In this document: positions 50,721 to 63,859 of the stretch, one piece after another
Layout of the letters: every line of letters starts with the position of its first letter
How positions within the stretch are numbered: position 1 is the first letter of the stretch
Origin: Gavia stellata
Lineage: Eukaryota > Chordata > Aves > Gaviiformes > Gaviidae
Length of the DNA stretch: 64,000 bases
Assembly: GCF_030936135.1 (NCBI RefSeq)
Contig: NC_082613.1
Location: 1,612,001-1,676,000 of the forward strand
Direction of reading: 5' to 3'
Notes under the pieces: model-generated
The model's database searches: none
Seen by the model: only the letters and a program-made list of their open reading frames with translations
Told to the model about the DNA's origin: nothing
Made by a program: the position numbers and the translations under genes

Positions 50721-53700
50721 AGAAACCCAGGTCCAACCCCCCAGCCCATCTCCCCCCGTGGCACAAAAGATTAATTGGGACTAATTAACAAAGCAACCAC
50801 CCTCTTTGCTCCTCAGATGCAGCACCCGAGGCCGAGAGACGGACATGCTGGAACAGGGACCTGCCGGCATCTCCTCTGGCCAACAGCTCGGTAAACATCC
50901 GGCTGGGAGAGCTCCGGCTCCGCGGTGAGGAAGGTGACTCACGGCTCCATGCCCTCCCCGGCCACCGGCCCCGGCATTTGCCAGCAGTTTCCTGGGTAAC
51001 CAGAGGCCGGGAGCATCCCTGGGAATGATGCTGCAGGGTTTTGGGGAGGCACGACGGCTGGCTGGGCCACGCGCTCGGGGCGAAGGGAGCTCGCCAGGGC
51101 GGATCCGCGGGCAGCATGTGCTGCCAAGCAAGGCCGCCAGCCTCATGCCAAGCATCCGCCTCGGGCTCCTGACCCGCAGCCACGAAGGACCGGCTCTCTA
51201 GCAATACAGGGGAAACACGGTATTTACGGCTGCGGTCCAGCAGACAACGGAGCAGGGGGGCAAACTTGGCGCTGCTTCTGCAGAAATACTTTTCACTCCT
51301 AATTAAGATTCCTTTCCCCGCCTCTGGGATAAACGGGGTGCTTGGTGCTGGGGGAGGTGGGCAGGGGGGTGCTGAAGCTGCTGCTCCGGTTGAAGCTCCA
51401 GGCAGCAAACACCGGGCTGGGACCGCAGGGGGGAAGCGGCCGGAGCATCACCCCCCCTCCCAGCTCACCGTTAGCGAGCTCCTCGCATCCCATCCCAGTG
51501 CCACAGCACCCACCCGCTGCCCAGCTAGGAAGAAATCACCTAATCCTACTTCTCTGCCGTGCATCAGGTTGGACACGCGCTCGGTGGATAAACACCAGCC
51601 CTGTTTATCTCTCAAGGTCTGGCAGCGAGCCTGGCGCTGGGCAGAACTGATACTTTCTGTTTCGATAAGCTGCGAGACTCCGCAGCGGAGTCCCACGGCA
51701 GCGCTGGCTCTTCCTCCGCCACGATTCGGGTCACTGTGCCATGCCATCGGCTCTCCACACCAAGAGCTAGATCACCCCGACTCACCTCTGCGCTTCCCTT
51801 TCCAAACCTTTACTTGCAGCCCTCCCGTGCAGGCTGGCAGCCCTTACTTAAAGCATGAATTACAGCCGCCTGGGCAGCGTGGCCCTGCCACGGCTCTGCC
51901 TGGCCTCTTTATCTCTAAATTGTCCTGCGGGCACCCAAGCCAGAGCTGCTGGACCTGAACGCAGCACAAGTGCTAAGGAAGAGCATCCCCAACCCAGAGC
52001 GGGGCTGGGGCCAGCGGAGAGCCAGGGTACCCCCATACTCTTGACTGTAAGAAGGCCACAGTCATTGGAAGAAAACCTTTTCTGCGGCTCAGCTGCTGCA
52101 CAGTGTTCAAGAGCTCTTTCTTTGCTCTGGTTCTACCACAAAAAAAAATAGGGGCCACAGCAGAGGTTTTGATGCTACCTGACTGCTGACTGATGCAGAG
52201 AAAATGCTTTGCACTGAAACGAAATAACCTGGGAAACAATCAAAATACAGGAGAGCACCCACAAACGATTAAAAGGCAGGAGGGGGAGTGGGATGCTGCG
52301 GCTCCTGCCCAAGGGCACCAAGGGATGCTCCGCTGATCGCCAGCGAGACAACGAAGGCAACGCAGCGCTGGCATGGGGCTGCAGACCCTGCGCCCGGGGG
52401 CTGCTCCCGCCGAACCCCCACAGGGTCATTAACACCTGCAAAACCCCCGGCCGCTGGGAACCGAGGCAGCGGTTTGGGGAGACACGCTCTGCCCCGAGCA
52501 CGGCTCCGTGGGACCCCGTGCCGGGCTGCAGGAGGGGAAACCCCTGCACCTTTTCGGGGGGCAAATACCCCTCCTGTGTCAGCCTGGGGAGACTGTTTGT
52601 CCTCGTCCAAAGCATGATGCTAAGAGGGAGCGTTCCCACTTGGCTTTCCCCGGGAGGTCAGGAATCGGCTGGAGCTAAGCCAGACCCCAGGGCAGAGGCA
52701 CGGACCCCCGCTGCCGCGGTAACTCTGCACAGGGCCCGGCAAGGCAGGGGCTGGCAGGGCAGGAGGGAGGGCAGGGGGAGGCGCGGCAGCGAGGGGCCGG
52801 TGAGGCCAGGCTGCTGCCGGACCGCAGCCCAGGGAGGGACCCGAGGTGACGCTCGGCCTCCAAGAGCCTTTCAGCATCTTCGAAGCTGGCGGGGGTGAGC
52901 AGCACGCTCCCGGCGGAACCGGGGCTTATTTTGGGGCTAACATCTGCGGCTTTGGGAACGCTTCAGTTTCCCTCCGATAGCAGCTTCACCTTCCTTCCTC
53001 TGGAATTCTCCTCCTCAGGATGAGTCCTCCTGGGAAAGGCACTCATGTTCAGGATTTGTGCAACATCTGTGCAACACTGTCACCGGTGAAAACTCCAGAA
53101 TATCTCAGTAACACACACGGGAGAGGATGAAATCTGATCGCTGGCACTCAGCTCCATGGAGCGGGAGCCGAGCTTCCCGGTCCCGGCACATCCACAGCCA
53201 CAGACCCCAGAGGAGACGCGGTCCTGCAGCAGCGACGACACCGAGCTGCTCGGTTAAATGCTTTAAGAACCACCCATAAAGACCGCACAGGACAAGCGGG
53301 CTGTTATGGTATTCACGCCTAGGCAGGACATCCCAGTTGGAAAAAGCTAAGAGGGAATATTCCACCTTTAAAGGGTCAATTCCCTTGCTGTTTATTTTTT
53401 TTAAGAAAGCGTTTGATTTTGAGCAAGCTGCCAGAACACGCTCTGGGTCTGGAGGTGGGAGGGAAGAGGAAGGGGAAGTGCAAACCCCTCTTAAAGTCTC
53501 CCTGCAGCACCAGCGCTGAAGCCAAATTAAAGCCTTTTCTCTCTACAACCATCTTGTACCAGAAAAGAAAGTAAAAAAAGGAGAAAGCCATGGGAGCTTT
53601 TGGAATCCAAGGCCGGGCGGAGGAAAGATGCGGGGCTCGAGGAAGCCTAGAGAGGTGCACCATAAGACAGCCATCCTACCGATAATAAAACGCTGGTGTC

Positions 53701-54950
53701 AACAGGGCAAAATCCGAGTGCCCCGAGGAAGGTAGGAGCTGATCGACAGCAATATTTACAAGCAAGCCACAGACTGTGATTTGCAAGCTGAATTTTGTAC
53801 ATTTTAAGAAAAACAACCGTCTTTATGCTGGTCCTGAAAAGCCCAGCCTGGCGTTGAAAGCCACTTGCATCCCACTGATGGGTGAACCGAGTCACTCTGG
53901 CAGACGGAGAGGCTGGTTTATTGTATGCCCAGCTCCGCACCCGCTCACGGAGGCTCACGGCCCCATCGGGACGAGTAGCTGCCTCTCACCCAATTGCACG
54001 TACCCTCCCCATGCACTGACACGGACACGCGCCTGCGCTGCCCAGCACCGGTCCCACCTCGCCGCAAACCAAACCAAACCAAACCACGCCACCGCCTCAC
54101 TAACGGCATTTCCTCTATGCTCGGGAAGACGCTTTGGGTCAGGGCCGGCCACACTATGTCCGAGCATTGTCCCCTGGCAGGCGCCTCGCAGCGCTGCGCT
54201 GACGCCAGGGATAATCACATTTCCCTGGAAATGGCGAGCCGAAGCACGGCTGCGGCAGAGAAACGCTCATCGTGCCTCCACGGCCGAGTCCTGCCGCTCT
54301 GCACCCCTCTGCCATGCCAGCCCACCATGAGGAAGGTGGCCTTTTTGTCAGGTCTCACCTCGATTAATTATTGACAGGAGATTAGGCAATACCCTACGCT
54401 GGAGTGAGCCAAGTGGCCCTCGATCAGAGCCCATGACGTAGGTCAGAGTGCCGGGACAGCCCTCCGCAGGGATGGGGACAGGCCAACAGCACACCCAGGG
54501 GACGGCACACCCAGGGGACTGTGCACCTCAGGGGACCATGGCCCTGCACCCCGGTTATCGGTCCCAGCCAAGCACCGGAACCTGGGCACCCAGGGAGTTT
54601 TCCCTCTCGGCTGCGAGCACTCGGAGCAGTGGTGCGAGACCAGGGCGGCATCCCTCAGCATCCCGCAAGCGACTGGTGCCGCCGGCGTGGCCGGAGGGGT
54701 TTGGCACCGGTGGGAGAGGAGCTGCCCCAGAGATGCTGCCCTGGGGATGCTGCCCGTCGCCGCAGCCCCTCCGGTATTCCCCTCCTGGGCAAAACCAACC
54801 CCAGAAGCTCCCAGGGCCCCTCCTTTCCCCAACCTTTTTCAACAAGCCGGTTCACCCCACGTCCCACCCAGAGAGCCAGCGCGGTCCTACCAGCTGCGAA
54901 GTGACAGCCGTGACACCGCTGCCCGAAGTCGGGGGGCCAGCGCAGCCTCC
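50721..54950. other. Intergenic, no gene recognised
   Basis: GC-rich DNA with only shadow open frames and AACC-type simple repeats near 54066-54088. No exon was recognised on either strand. Confidence 0.5.
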
Positions 54951-55031
54951 CCGGTTCGGGCACAGCCCCCCCGGTCCGGGCACAGCCCCCCCCGGTCCGG
55001 GCACAGCCCCCCCGGTCCGGGCACAGCCCCC
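54951..55031. repeat. Short tandem repeat, 4 units of 20-21 bp
   Basis: Four units of CCGGTCCGGGCACAGCCCCC start at 54951, 54971, 54992 and 55012. The first has TT for TC; two copies have one extra C. Confidence 0.9.
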
Positions 55032-55369
55032 GCTGCCGCCTTTGCTTGTCCCGCTGCAGAAAGTTCCCCGGGCGCTCCCCCGCAGCTCGGGCGCGGCAGC
55101 GGGGAGGGCAGAGCTGTCGGGGCTTGCTCGGCACCGCGCACCCCTGCCAGCCCGGGGCTTTGCACCCCAAAACCTGCACCCTGAGCGTGACACCCCCCCC
55201 TCCCGAAGGGGGTCCCGAGCGGGAGGGGATGCTGCGAGCTGGGGCGGGAGCAGACGGGGGCTGAGCACCCCACGCCGTGCAGCACCCCAAAGCACGCTGC
55301 AGGGCTACCGGGAGCACCCTGAGCCCTGCAGCACCCCAGGGCGCTCCGCAGCCCCCCCCACCCGCGCAG

Positions 55370-55820
55370 CCCCCCGCGCCTCTCTCACCGCTGCCGCGGC
55401 CGGGGGGGACCTGGGGACTCGCCGCCGCCGCCGGTTTCGTTTCTGGGGCCTCCCCGCATTCAAACCGGGGCCGGACTTCGCGGAAATTGCATCACGGCGG
55501 CCCCGCCCCGCCCCGCCCCGCCCGCCGGCACCGGGGGGAGCCGGCACCGGCACCGGCACCGGGGCGGGGGGAGCCGGCAGCGGGGCCCGCCCCGCAGCGA
55601 CCAGGACGGGGGCACCAGTTTCCCACCCCGGTCCCATCGTCCCCGTCCCCCCCCGGCATCGAGGGCCGAGTTCCCCCCCGCAGGGGATGCTCCCGGGGCC
55701 GCCGCTCACCCGCGGAGGGTCGGGGCTCTCCCGCTCCGGTCCGGCGCCCGGGAGCGGCGGTACCGGCTCCGGGGAACGACAAAGCGAGTATTAAGGGCCC
55801 GGCCCCCCCCGCCAGCCGAG
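55370..55820 (-). promoter_or_regulatory. CpG island with GC boxes, possible distal HELZ2 promoter
   Basis: Very CpG-rich, with four CCCCG/CCGCC GC-box units at 55500-55520 and a CACCGG hexamer run at 55541-55564. On the minus strand two good donors occur: GTGAGC from 55709 and GTGAGA from 55388. These would suit alternative first exons of HELZ2, 5.3-5.7 kb from its start codon. A separate transcript is equally possible; strand is inferred. Confidence 0.4.
55486..55494. promoter_or_regulatory. ATF4/C-EBP (CARE/AARE) site
   Basis: ATTGCATCA, identical to the core known from the CHOP amino-acid response element, inside the CpG island and beside the GC boxes. Confidence 0.45.
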
Positions 55821-58800
55821 GAGCCGACGGCTGCTGCTTAAAAAGGGGGTGCGGGAGGGGCAAAGCGCCGGTTTCCTTTCTGTTCATCAGCATCGCTTTC
55901 GTTTTCCATTCCCTTCTCTGCCTGAGGAGATGCACCCAGCTCCAGAGTTCAAACTCCAACCCCAAAACCATCAAAACAGACCCCAACTCCACCCCCAGCA
56001 GCAGCGACTGCGCTCCGAGGGGAGCAGGGACTCGTTTGCACCCGGCTGTGTGCGGCAGCACCCACATCCTGGGTGGCAAGAGCCCGCGCCCTGGTTTGCA
56101 GGGGCATGCCACCCCACGAGGGCCGTCGCCTGACGCTTGGCAGCCGGGGCCTGGGGGGGTCCTCGGCCCCCCAGCGCTGCCCCTTCCCAGCTCGCCAAGC
56201 CAAACCCACAGCAGCTCGGCGCAGCCCCAGCGCGGCACAAGGCAGCACCCTTCCCCTGTGTGGGTTGGTGCTGCCGTGCATTTGAGGGTGGCACACACAG
56301 AAGACTGGTGAGAGTAGACTCTGCTAACAGTGCAGCCCAAGAACCCCCCCACAAACCACACACATACAAGCAAAAGGCCAAAGGGCCCCCCCGAGGTTCC
56401 TCTAACGCCCCCGGCCCCCCAGGACCACACCACAGCAGGGAGGCTGTGCCAGCGCATCGTCCCACCAGCCCGGACACGAGGCTTCAGAAAGCACCGACCT
56501 GCAGAGCGGATGCTGTGCTCGACGCAGCGGTGCGGCCGGGCCCCAGCCTTCCCCCCTAATAAAATTATCTTCATGCCAACGGCCAGCTGCAAGCCCTGGA
56601 AAGCAACCAGGCAAAACCACCACGCCTCCAACTACGAGCGACTGTAAAAGATGGCAGGCACCGGAGGCAAATTTTCCTGGCCGATAGCAACGTTGTTCAA
56701 TCCCTCTCTCGAGGGATGAGCACATCGTGCTTGGTGACACTGCGCAGGGGCCCCGACACAAAGCCAACGTCAGCGAGGGAAAGAAAAGCTCACCCTTGAA
56801 ACAAGCAGGAGGAGGAAACGCCGAGGAGCCGAGAGACAGCCCGTGGGGCACGCCGGCGGCAGGAGCCGGGGAAGAAAGGGGCAGGGACCAGTTTCTGGCA
56901 TGTTTGTCAACACTGAAGGAAGGAGGAAGGCGAACGATGTTTTTACCTTCCTGCTTTGCACGGCAGCACCCATCGGGTGCCTCGGAGGGAGCCCAACCCC
57001 GCTCCCACCCCGCAGCACCCCAGGGTGCCCCAGGGGAAAGGGGCTTTCACACCGGGGAGAGGTGCAGTGCTGCACAGGCCTGCGGGCACTGGATGGACCC
57101 CACGGGAGCGGCGGGTGGCCGTGCAAACCAGCCCTCCCTGGGCAGCAGACCCGCCTGGGCCACGCACCAGGACCCCACCACCGGCAGACGCATGGCCGTG
57201 ATGGCTGCCTGCGGCAGGGCCACGGCTGCAGGGCCGCACTCTGCCCCGCTCAGCGTTCTGTCAGCCAGGAGCAAGCAGGCGGCTGACCCCGCCGAGTCCC
57301 CGCGCTCAGCTTTCCTGCCCAGGAAGGAGCCTCCCGGCCTTTTCCTCGCAGCTGCCATGAAAACCGTTATCGGTCGGGGCAGCACAGAGGCCCCATCCCT
57401 GCCCAGGAAAGGAGCGGTCCCTTCCCCTGCGAAGACGCAGCCCCAGAGCCGAGCGAGGCCGAAGAACTCAGGAAGGCGTCAGCTCCGGCCCCCAGCCCCG
57501 GCACGGAGCGAGTGCAGGCACCGGGACGCGTAACAACGATGGAGCCCGTCCCTGGTTTGTGTTGCCTGCGGGCAGAAACCCTCCTGCCCGCAGCACTCAG
57601 ACATCACTGACTCTAAACCACAGCAAACGTCTCTGTAAAGGCTCAGGCATCACCAGACAGCAGCGAAAAACCAAAAGAAAATACCCTCGAAGAACCCCCC
57701 GCGCGAGGCCAGAGCCAGGACGGACGGTGCCAGGCTCACCCAGGCAGAGCAGCCTTGGCACTCAGGCTTCGCTCCGATTTTCAAGGTGGGATGGATTTTA
57801 CAGGTGGGATATTTTCCCTAGAGCTCCAGCAGAAAACAGCTTTCACTACCTTATATAAATCTTCTAGCCCTGCTTGGCATGCATAAAAAGGTGACAGAAA
57901 CAGAGAAGAAACCCAGGGGAGAAGCCGGGCTCTGCTGTTACTTAATCTCCGGCCGGGAGAGGAGGAAGCCTCTTCCCCGGGCCGGGAGCTGCAGCCAGAG
58001 CAGGGAGGAGGCAAAGCTGCGTCACCGCATCAACAGCGTCAGGGCGGGGGAGAGCCAAAACCCAGGATCTGCTGCTTTTAGACAAACACACACCCAGCTG
58101 AAAGCCCTGAGTTTCGGTTTCCATTCCTGCGCCGACCGGACTGACAGCCACGGAGGGGTTTCCCCACAAAGCTGTTGCTGCTGCCCCGGGGGGGCTCAGC
58201 CACAGCCCCCCCAGCCCAGGGCACGCTGCCTTCTGTGTGCTGCACAACCGTCCGAGGACAAGCCGGGACCCGGCCGGGCCTTGCCACGAAGATGCTGGAG
58301 CATCTTCTGCCCCGGTAACAGCCCTAAGCAGCCCAGGGAAACCCAGCGACGGAGGAACTGGCCATTTCTCGCAGGCTCCCGCTCCCTGGCAGCCCGCACG
58401 CAGCTCCACGGCACGGCTCCGCTTGCAATGCTGCCGCTTGGATGCCCGGGCAGTCGGAGCCTCTGTGGGTCTTTCCCAAATGCTGCAGGCTGCTCCCGCG
58501 GATGCCTGGAGGAGAAAACGCAAGCAGCCGTGCCTCCATCACCGCACAACCTGGAGAAAAACAGGGTTTTGGCATGAGTCATCCGCAGCCCTGATGTAAT
58601 TTGTGTCTGGACACGAGTCCTCCGTGCACGGCTGCGAGCAGAGCAGCCCCAGGATCCCCGCGGGATGCTGCTCCGTGCTGGGGAGGAAAGGGGAGCAGGA
58701 CTGAGCACCCTGGGAAGGCAGCTGCCGGCAGCACCGGGCTGGCAGAGCGGGCACCGGCGGGCACAGGGGAGCCCCAGCCCTGCTGCGGGGACCCCAGGCT

Positions 58801-61800
58801 CACACGGCAGGTTGACCCACTGGGATTCACCCCGATGCCCCTGTTGTGGGGTGCGTGACACCCGCTGCATCCCCAGGAGCCCACCCCGGCTCTGCGGCAG
58901 CACTCGGCCCGTGAGCACAGACACTGGGGAGGGCAGGGCTGGGGGTCCCCTCCCGCAGAGCCCCAGATCTCGGTGCTGCCATCAGCACCGTGGGGGTGAC
59001 GTGCTCCCCACGAGCGATGCTTTACCCCACTGCTGAAACCAGGGCTGAGGAACCAGGAGACAGACCACCCCCACGGGACCTTGCCCCCAGCCAGGGCATC
59101 TTGCCCAAGCCCCAGTGGCCACATCCTTGCCGCATCCAGCCCAGGATGGATGGAGTTATCCACACGCTAACGGATAATTGCTATTTACAGCTTGCTGTAG
59201 ACCACTTCCCCTTGGCTTTTCCTTCCCAAGCCTCAGCCCCAGCCCTACCACGCGTTACCGACAGCCCTGCAAGCACCCAGCCACCCTCCGCAGAGTGAGG
59301 AAGCACCGGGTGCTCTCGGGAGTGGCACAGTCACCCCGGGAGCAGTGCACACTGCCAGGAAATCCATCCCACCCATCTCTCCAGGGATACAGGGTGGCAC
59401 CTCCCTGCCCAGTCACCCCAGAAGCTGCTGCAAAGGGAGGGGAGGATTGCACCAGCCAAAATCTGCCTGTGGAGCTTTTATTGCTTGGAGAGCTGCTTAC
59501 ATCCCTACGGAGCCTTTTCCTCGCAGGGCGAAGCGCACCCACACTGGGAACGCTTTGCCGGCAAAGCGACCTAGAGTCTCCAGGGCAGGTGAAGGTGCAC
59601 GGAGCTGGGGAAGCGCTGCTGCCTCCTGCCCGCTCCCAGCTCTGCCCCAGCCCTCGCTGCCGCGTCCCCAGCACCACCCACACCAACACGGAGACGCCAC
59701 AAACTCTGTCCCACCCCATGTTCAGATGCCACCTCTCGGACACCCTTGAAGAGGAGCCAGGAGGTCCCTCCAGCTGTCCCCTTTCACCGTGGCCGTCCCC
59801 TCTCAAGCCGCAGCCCCCAGACAACCTGGATGGGTTTGTCCAAAGCAGAGGCGGCTGGTGCAGGGCACTCAGCCCGCAGCTCTCGAGGGCTGGGCAAATG
59901 CACCAACACTTTCCAGCCCCTGGCTCTGCTAGGGGAAGGTGACCCTGTGGCCACGGAGAGACCTTCACTCACCGTCCCAGCGTGGGAGCAGAGGGCTTTG
60001 GGCTAGAAACGCAGCCCCGGGTCCGGCTCAGCACCGCTGCTCACGCTGGAGAGGCAAGAGGCTGACGGCGATCACAACCCTTTATATTTCCCTGGTCTGC
60101 CATACGTACGCTGTCCCAAGTACAAAGATAGCAAGGAAGAAGTGACTGCGATACCCTAACAGCCTGCAGCGCGGGAGGGAAAAACCTCTATGTAGGCAGG
60201 ACTCCTCCTCATCAGCTGTGGCCCCGGGTTCAGGCTTGACCAAAATGAAACAAAATCAAATGCCTTAGAGGAATTAATATTTTTTCCTCCTGATTGTGCA
60301 TGTCATAACTCCTCAAAAGGCAGCTCGAGGAGCTGGTGGTTATCAGCGCTGGGTGCAGCCGGGTCCGCCCCAGCCGTGCCACGCACGACCAGACTTTGGA
60401 GCCACGTTTCTGGCTCGCCAGCCCCGCACACACCCGGCCCATGCCGGGGACACCCTGGCCCTGTACACACCCCAAAAAGTGCTCAGCTCAGCTTCATAAC
60501 CGCCGGGTGCTTTTCTAAGTTAAAACCGGTACTTTGCAGGCAGGATGTTATGGGCAGCACGGCAGCGGGTGCCTGGTGCCGAGTTTGCTGCCTGTATCGG
60601 AGATGGAGACGGCATCGAGTGCCACGAGCAAAGCCCAGGCGCTCGGGGACAGCCCCGACACCCTGCCTGCACTATTTCAGGATGTGGTTTTTGGCGTAGG
60701 CACAGCTGCAGGGAGGTTTTCCCAGGATCCCATCCAATCCCAGGCGAGGAGTGGAGAAACAAAACAACACAGAAAGGGATCCGAGCATCCCTGAACGAGA
60801 GCAGATGTGCGGAGTCCATAAAAATCCACTTTTTTAAAGACACCTAAACTACCTCCAGAAAGACGCCGCTGCCCACGGCATCCCCTGCCACCTGGGGATA
60901 CGCAGACCATTTGAGGGACCCACCGGTGGGCACACAGGCGGGACAGACCTCCCGCTCCTCCTTCGCCCACCTCACCCCAGCATCCTTTCAAGCTCAATAA
61001 GCCTTTTGAGGTAACTCTGCCTCCCCTCGCCTGCCGGTTTCAAAGCAAAGCGCTCCCTTCACAACACCCCCCTCCTGATAGCCGTGTCCGTCTCACCAGG
61101 GCTGGGTTTGAAAATAAAACTCATTAAAATTGCTGAATATCCCTGAAAATAACAAATTGCTGAAGCTACGGCAGCTCCGGCCCTCAAGAGGATGCGGGAA
61201 CCTGCCCCCGACCACAGAAGCATGGAGAGGACCCCCCTTGCAACCTCCCCCCTGGGGACCTCGGTGCCCACGGCAGGGCCGGGGGCCGCTGGAGCACCCA
61301 GCACCGCTGAGCCGTGCCCTCGCCCACCCACCCCAGTGACCGCGGCTGAACCAGCCGCAGAGCGGACACCGTGCCGGAGCAACCCCCCCAGCCCCACACA
61401 CCTCACCTCCGGGCCAGCCTGGCCGTGCCATCCCCCTCCCCGGGGCGAGGAAGGAGTTAACATTTATTTACCCGGAGGAAGCAAGCCGTAGTCAGAAGAG
61501 GCAGAATAAGCCAATACTGGGTTGATTTAATGGTTCCGCTGGGGCTGTGACACACAGAACTAGAGGCTGCCGAACAACGACCCTGCGGCTAACGAAGAAG
61601 GACTCTGAGAAATGGGCTCTGCCTCCACACAGACACACGGCATCCATCCGTCTGCTGCCACCGCAAAGAGCCAAGTGTCCACTTTAAGCGCAGCTGCAGC
61701 GCAGCCACCCCTGGGCTTCGTCTCTGGGCTCTTTCCCCGGAGCAGCGCACACACACGAGCTCTCCACTCCATCCCCTGCTCCCGCGGTGCCGCCCCGGAG

Positions 61801-62566
61801 CGCCGGGACACGCTGGCACAGCCACGGCTCCCAACTCAGCCGGGGCAGCCCCATCCCACAGCTGGGATGGAAGATCTTCTGCGTGACTGCTGCTCTCATC
61901 CAGCCTGGTCTCTACCAGGCTTGTGGGGTGGCACCAACCTTTCCAGTTCCTGAAATTAAAAGCATCACCTGCAAAGAAAAGAAAATAAATCCTCTTATAG
62001 CATGAAGATGTTTGGGATAAAGCTGCTCCCACTCACTGCGGTAGCACCGGAATCGCTCAAACTCACACGTCTGGCAGGGTCCGCACCAGCGCCGAGAGGT
62101 CTCTTCCTCCCTCCAACGGGAGGACCGCCCTCTCCTACTGCAAAACTCGGTTCTTGTCTTCCTTTAACAAAACCTAAGGGTTTTTCCTCAAGTTGTGTTC
62201 CTCCCAGTGTTTTACCAGACCAGCACCCCCAAACACAGCTAGCAGATTCAGACAAAGAAAACACCCTCTTGTCTTCCCTGGGGTTAATAAACCCCCCAAA
62301 ACGCAGCGGCGCATCCCAACCCAGACACTCCTTCAACACCCAGGATACAGTCAGAGCATCACAACGTGCCCGCCACCCTCAAGGGTTTGGAGCACCTTTG
62401 CACAGGTGCAGACAGCAGCACGCATACAGCACACGTGCGTGCATTTACGTTTATTTAAAGTGAAAAGCACCTTCCTGCCCTGATCTAGCCCCGCTTTGCA
62501 ACCCTGGCTGTCGCAACCAGACGCAGAAAAGCAATAAACCAGCAGCGCTCTTGCAAAAAAAAAGTA
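55821..62566. other. Intergenic, no gene recognised
   Basis: GC-rich DNA with many short overlapping open frames but none with a recognisable domain, codon pattern or exon border set. The region lies between the CpG island and the GMEB2 3' end. Confidence 0.5.
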
Positions 62567-62572
62567 TTTATT
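62567..62572 (-). terminator. GMEB2: GMEB2 polyadenylation signal (candidate)
   Basis: AATAAA on the minus strand, followed 3' by a nine-base T run. It would give a 3'UTR of about 1.3 kb. Other minus-strand AATAAA signals at about 62451 and 61464 may be used instead. Confidence 0.55.
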
Positions 62573-63859
62573 AGCTCATTAAAGTGACCTGTCGTCGCTG
62601 CTGCTGCCAGATCATTTGTAGAAACCCCAACACTTCAAGCACCCGACTCCTCCCAGCCGGAGACAGTGTGAACATCGCTGCAGCCGCTCGGCGCACGTGT
62701 GCCCTGAAACAGGACCAGGTGAAACTCGCAGCGAGTTGAACGGTCGAAGGAGTACTGGGGGGTCAGTTACAGAACGGCTGCTCAAACCCAGCGGGGAGGG
62801 AACAGCAGTGCCCAGCGCCCGCGGGACGAGGCGCCCGGCGCGATGCTGGGGACCAGGGAGCAGCCTGATCCTGCACCAGGGATCCTGCACCAGGGTCACA
62901 CCTCGTTAATAAGTGCAAGCTCCTCAGAGCGCTGCCGTTCAGCTCTTCTCTCTGCACGTTCAACAGCACGTCTCTGCCTTATGGCATGATCTTCACAACC
63001 AAAGGGCTTTGCTTAAATATCGCCGTTTGCGTAAAAAAAAATCCCAAAGAATGGATTTTTTTTTTTTTGAGAAAACTAGAAAGAGACCCTAAATCCTCAG
63101 AAGCTATAGCTCTTCCCGGCCACCTGGGTTTCTCTCCCTCCTCCTTTCCCCAGCAGACCTGGGCAACCCGCCGTGACCAGCGCCACGAGAGCTCCCGCTC
63201 GTTTCCACCACCCAAAGCCAGCATCACACGCAGAAGCCAACCTCCCAGGGCTTGCGCCCGCGCTGCCGTACGGAGCCTCTTCCTGGTTTCGATGACCACA
63301 CGCATCCCATGGACAACCTGCTGTCAGCATCCCCTCTCCCTCCCCAGAGCCCCCCAGGGACGGGGGGGGGGCATCCGGCTCCCTGACACCTCCCATCAGT
63401 TCACGCCAGACCCCTCGGCAGCCGGATCGGTGCCTGCTCAGCGCTTCGCCTGCTTTGGCTTTCGCTACCGCCTTTGCCTCCCTGCCCTGTGCCCTGGCTC
63501 CTGCCCGCTCCTCTAATGGATGCTGCTCCAGCTACGCCTGCAGATGAGGCAGGGCTGACGAGCTAGAGCGGAATAACTATTCCAAGAGAACGAGGGAGGA
63601 AAGCTTTATAAAAAATTAAGCTTTTTTTTTTTTCCTCTCCTCCAAAGAGGGCAGAGCATTTTTGCCTTTCCGTTCTCCAGGCATCTCTCCTCCCTCTCCT
63701 TCCCTCTGACCTGAACCTCCTTGTTACCGACGTGAGCCGCTCTGAGTCTCGTTAACCCGTGCCCCTCGTTACACCGCTCCTCATCCCGCAGCGCAGCCAG
63801 AGAAAAGGCAGTTCCACCCAGAGCGGCACGGCCAGCGTCCCTCCAGGCAAGTCGCCCTT
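62573..63859 (-). other. GMEB2: GMEB2 3'UTR (inferred)
   Basis: Non-coding sequence between the GMEB2 stop and the first minus-strand polyadenylation signal. Contains T runs at about 63055-63068 and 63622-63633. Confidence 0.55.

Noticed and set aside
54448-56631. 448-, 344- and 379-codon open frames on both strands near 54.4-56.6 kb
   Set aside because: GC-rich DNA has few stops; the products are Pro/Arg/Gly-rich, overlap on opposite strands and show no known domain or exon borders.
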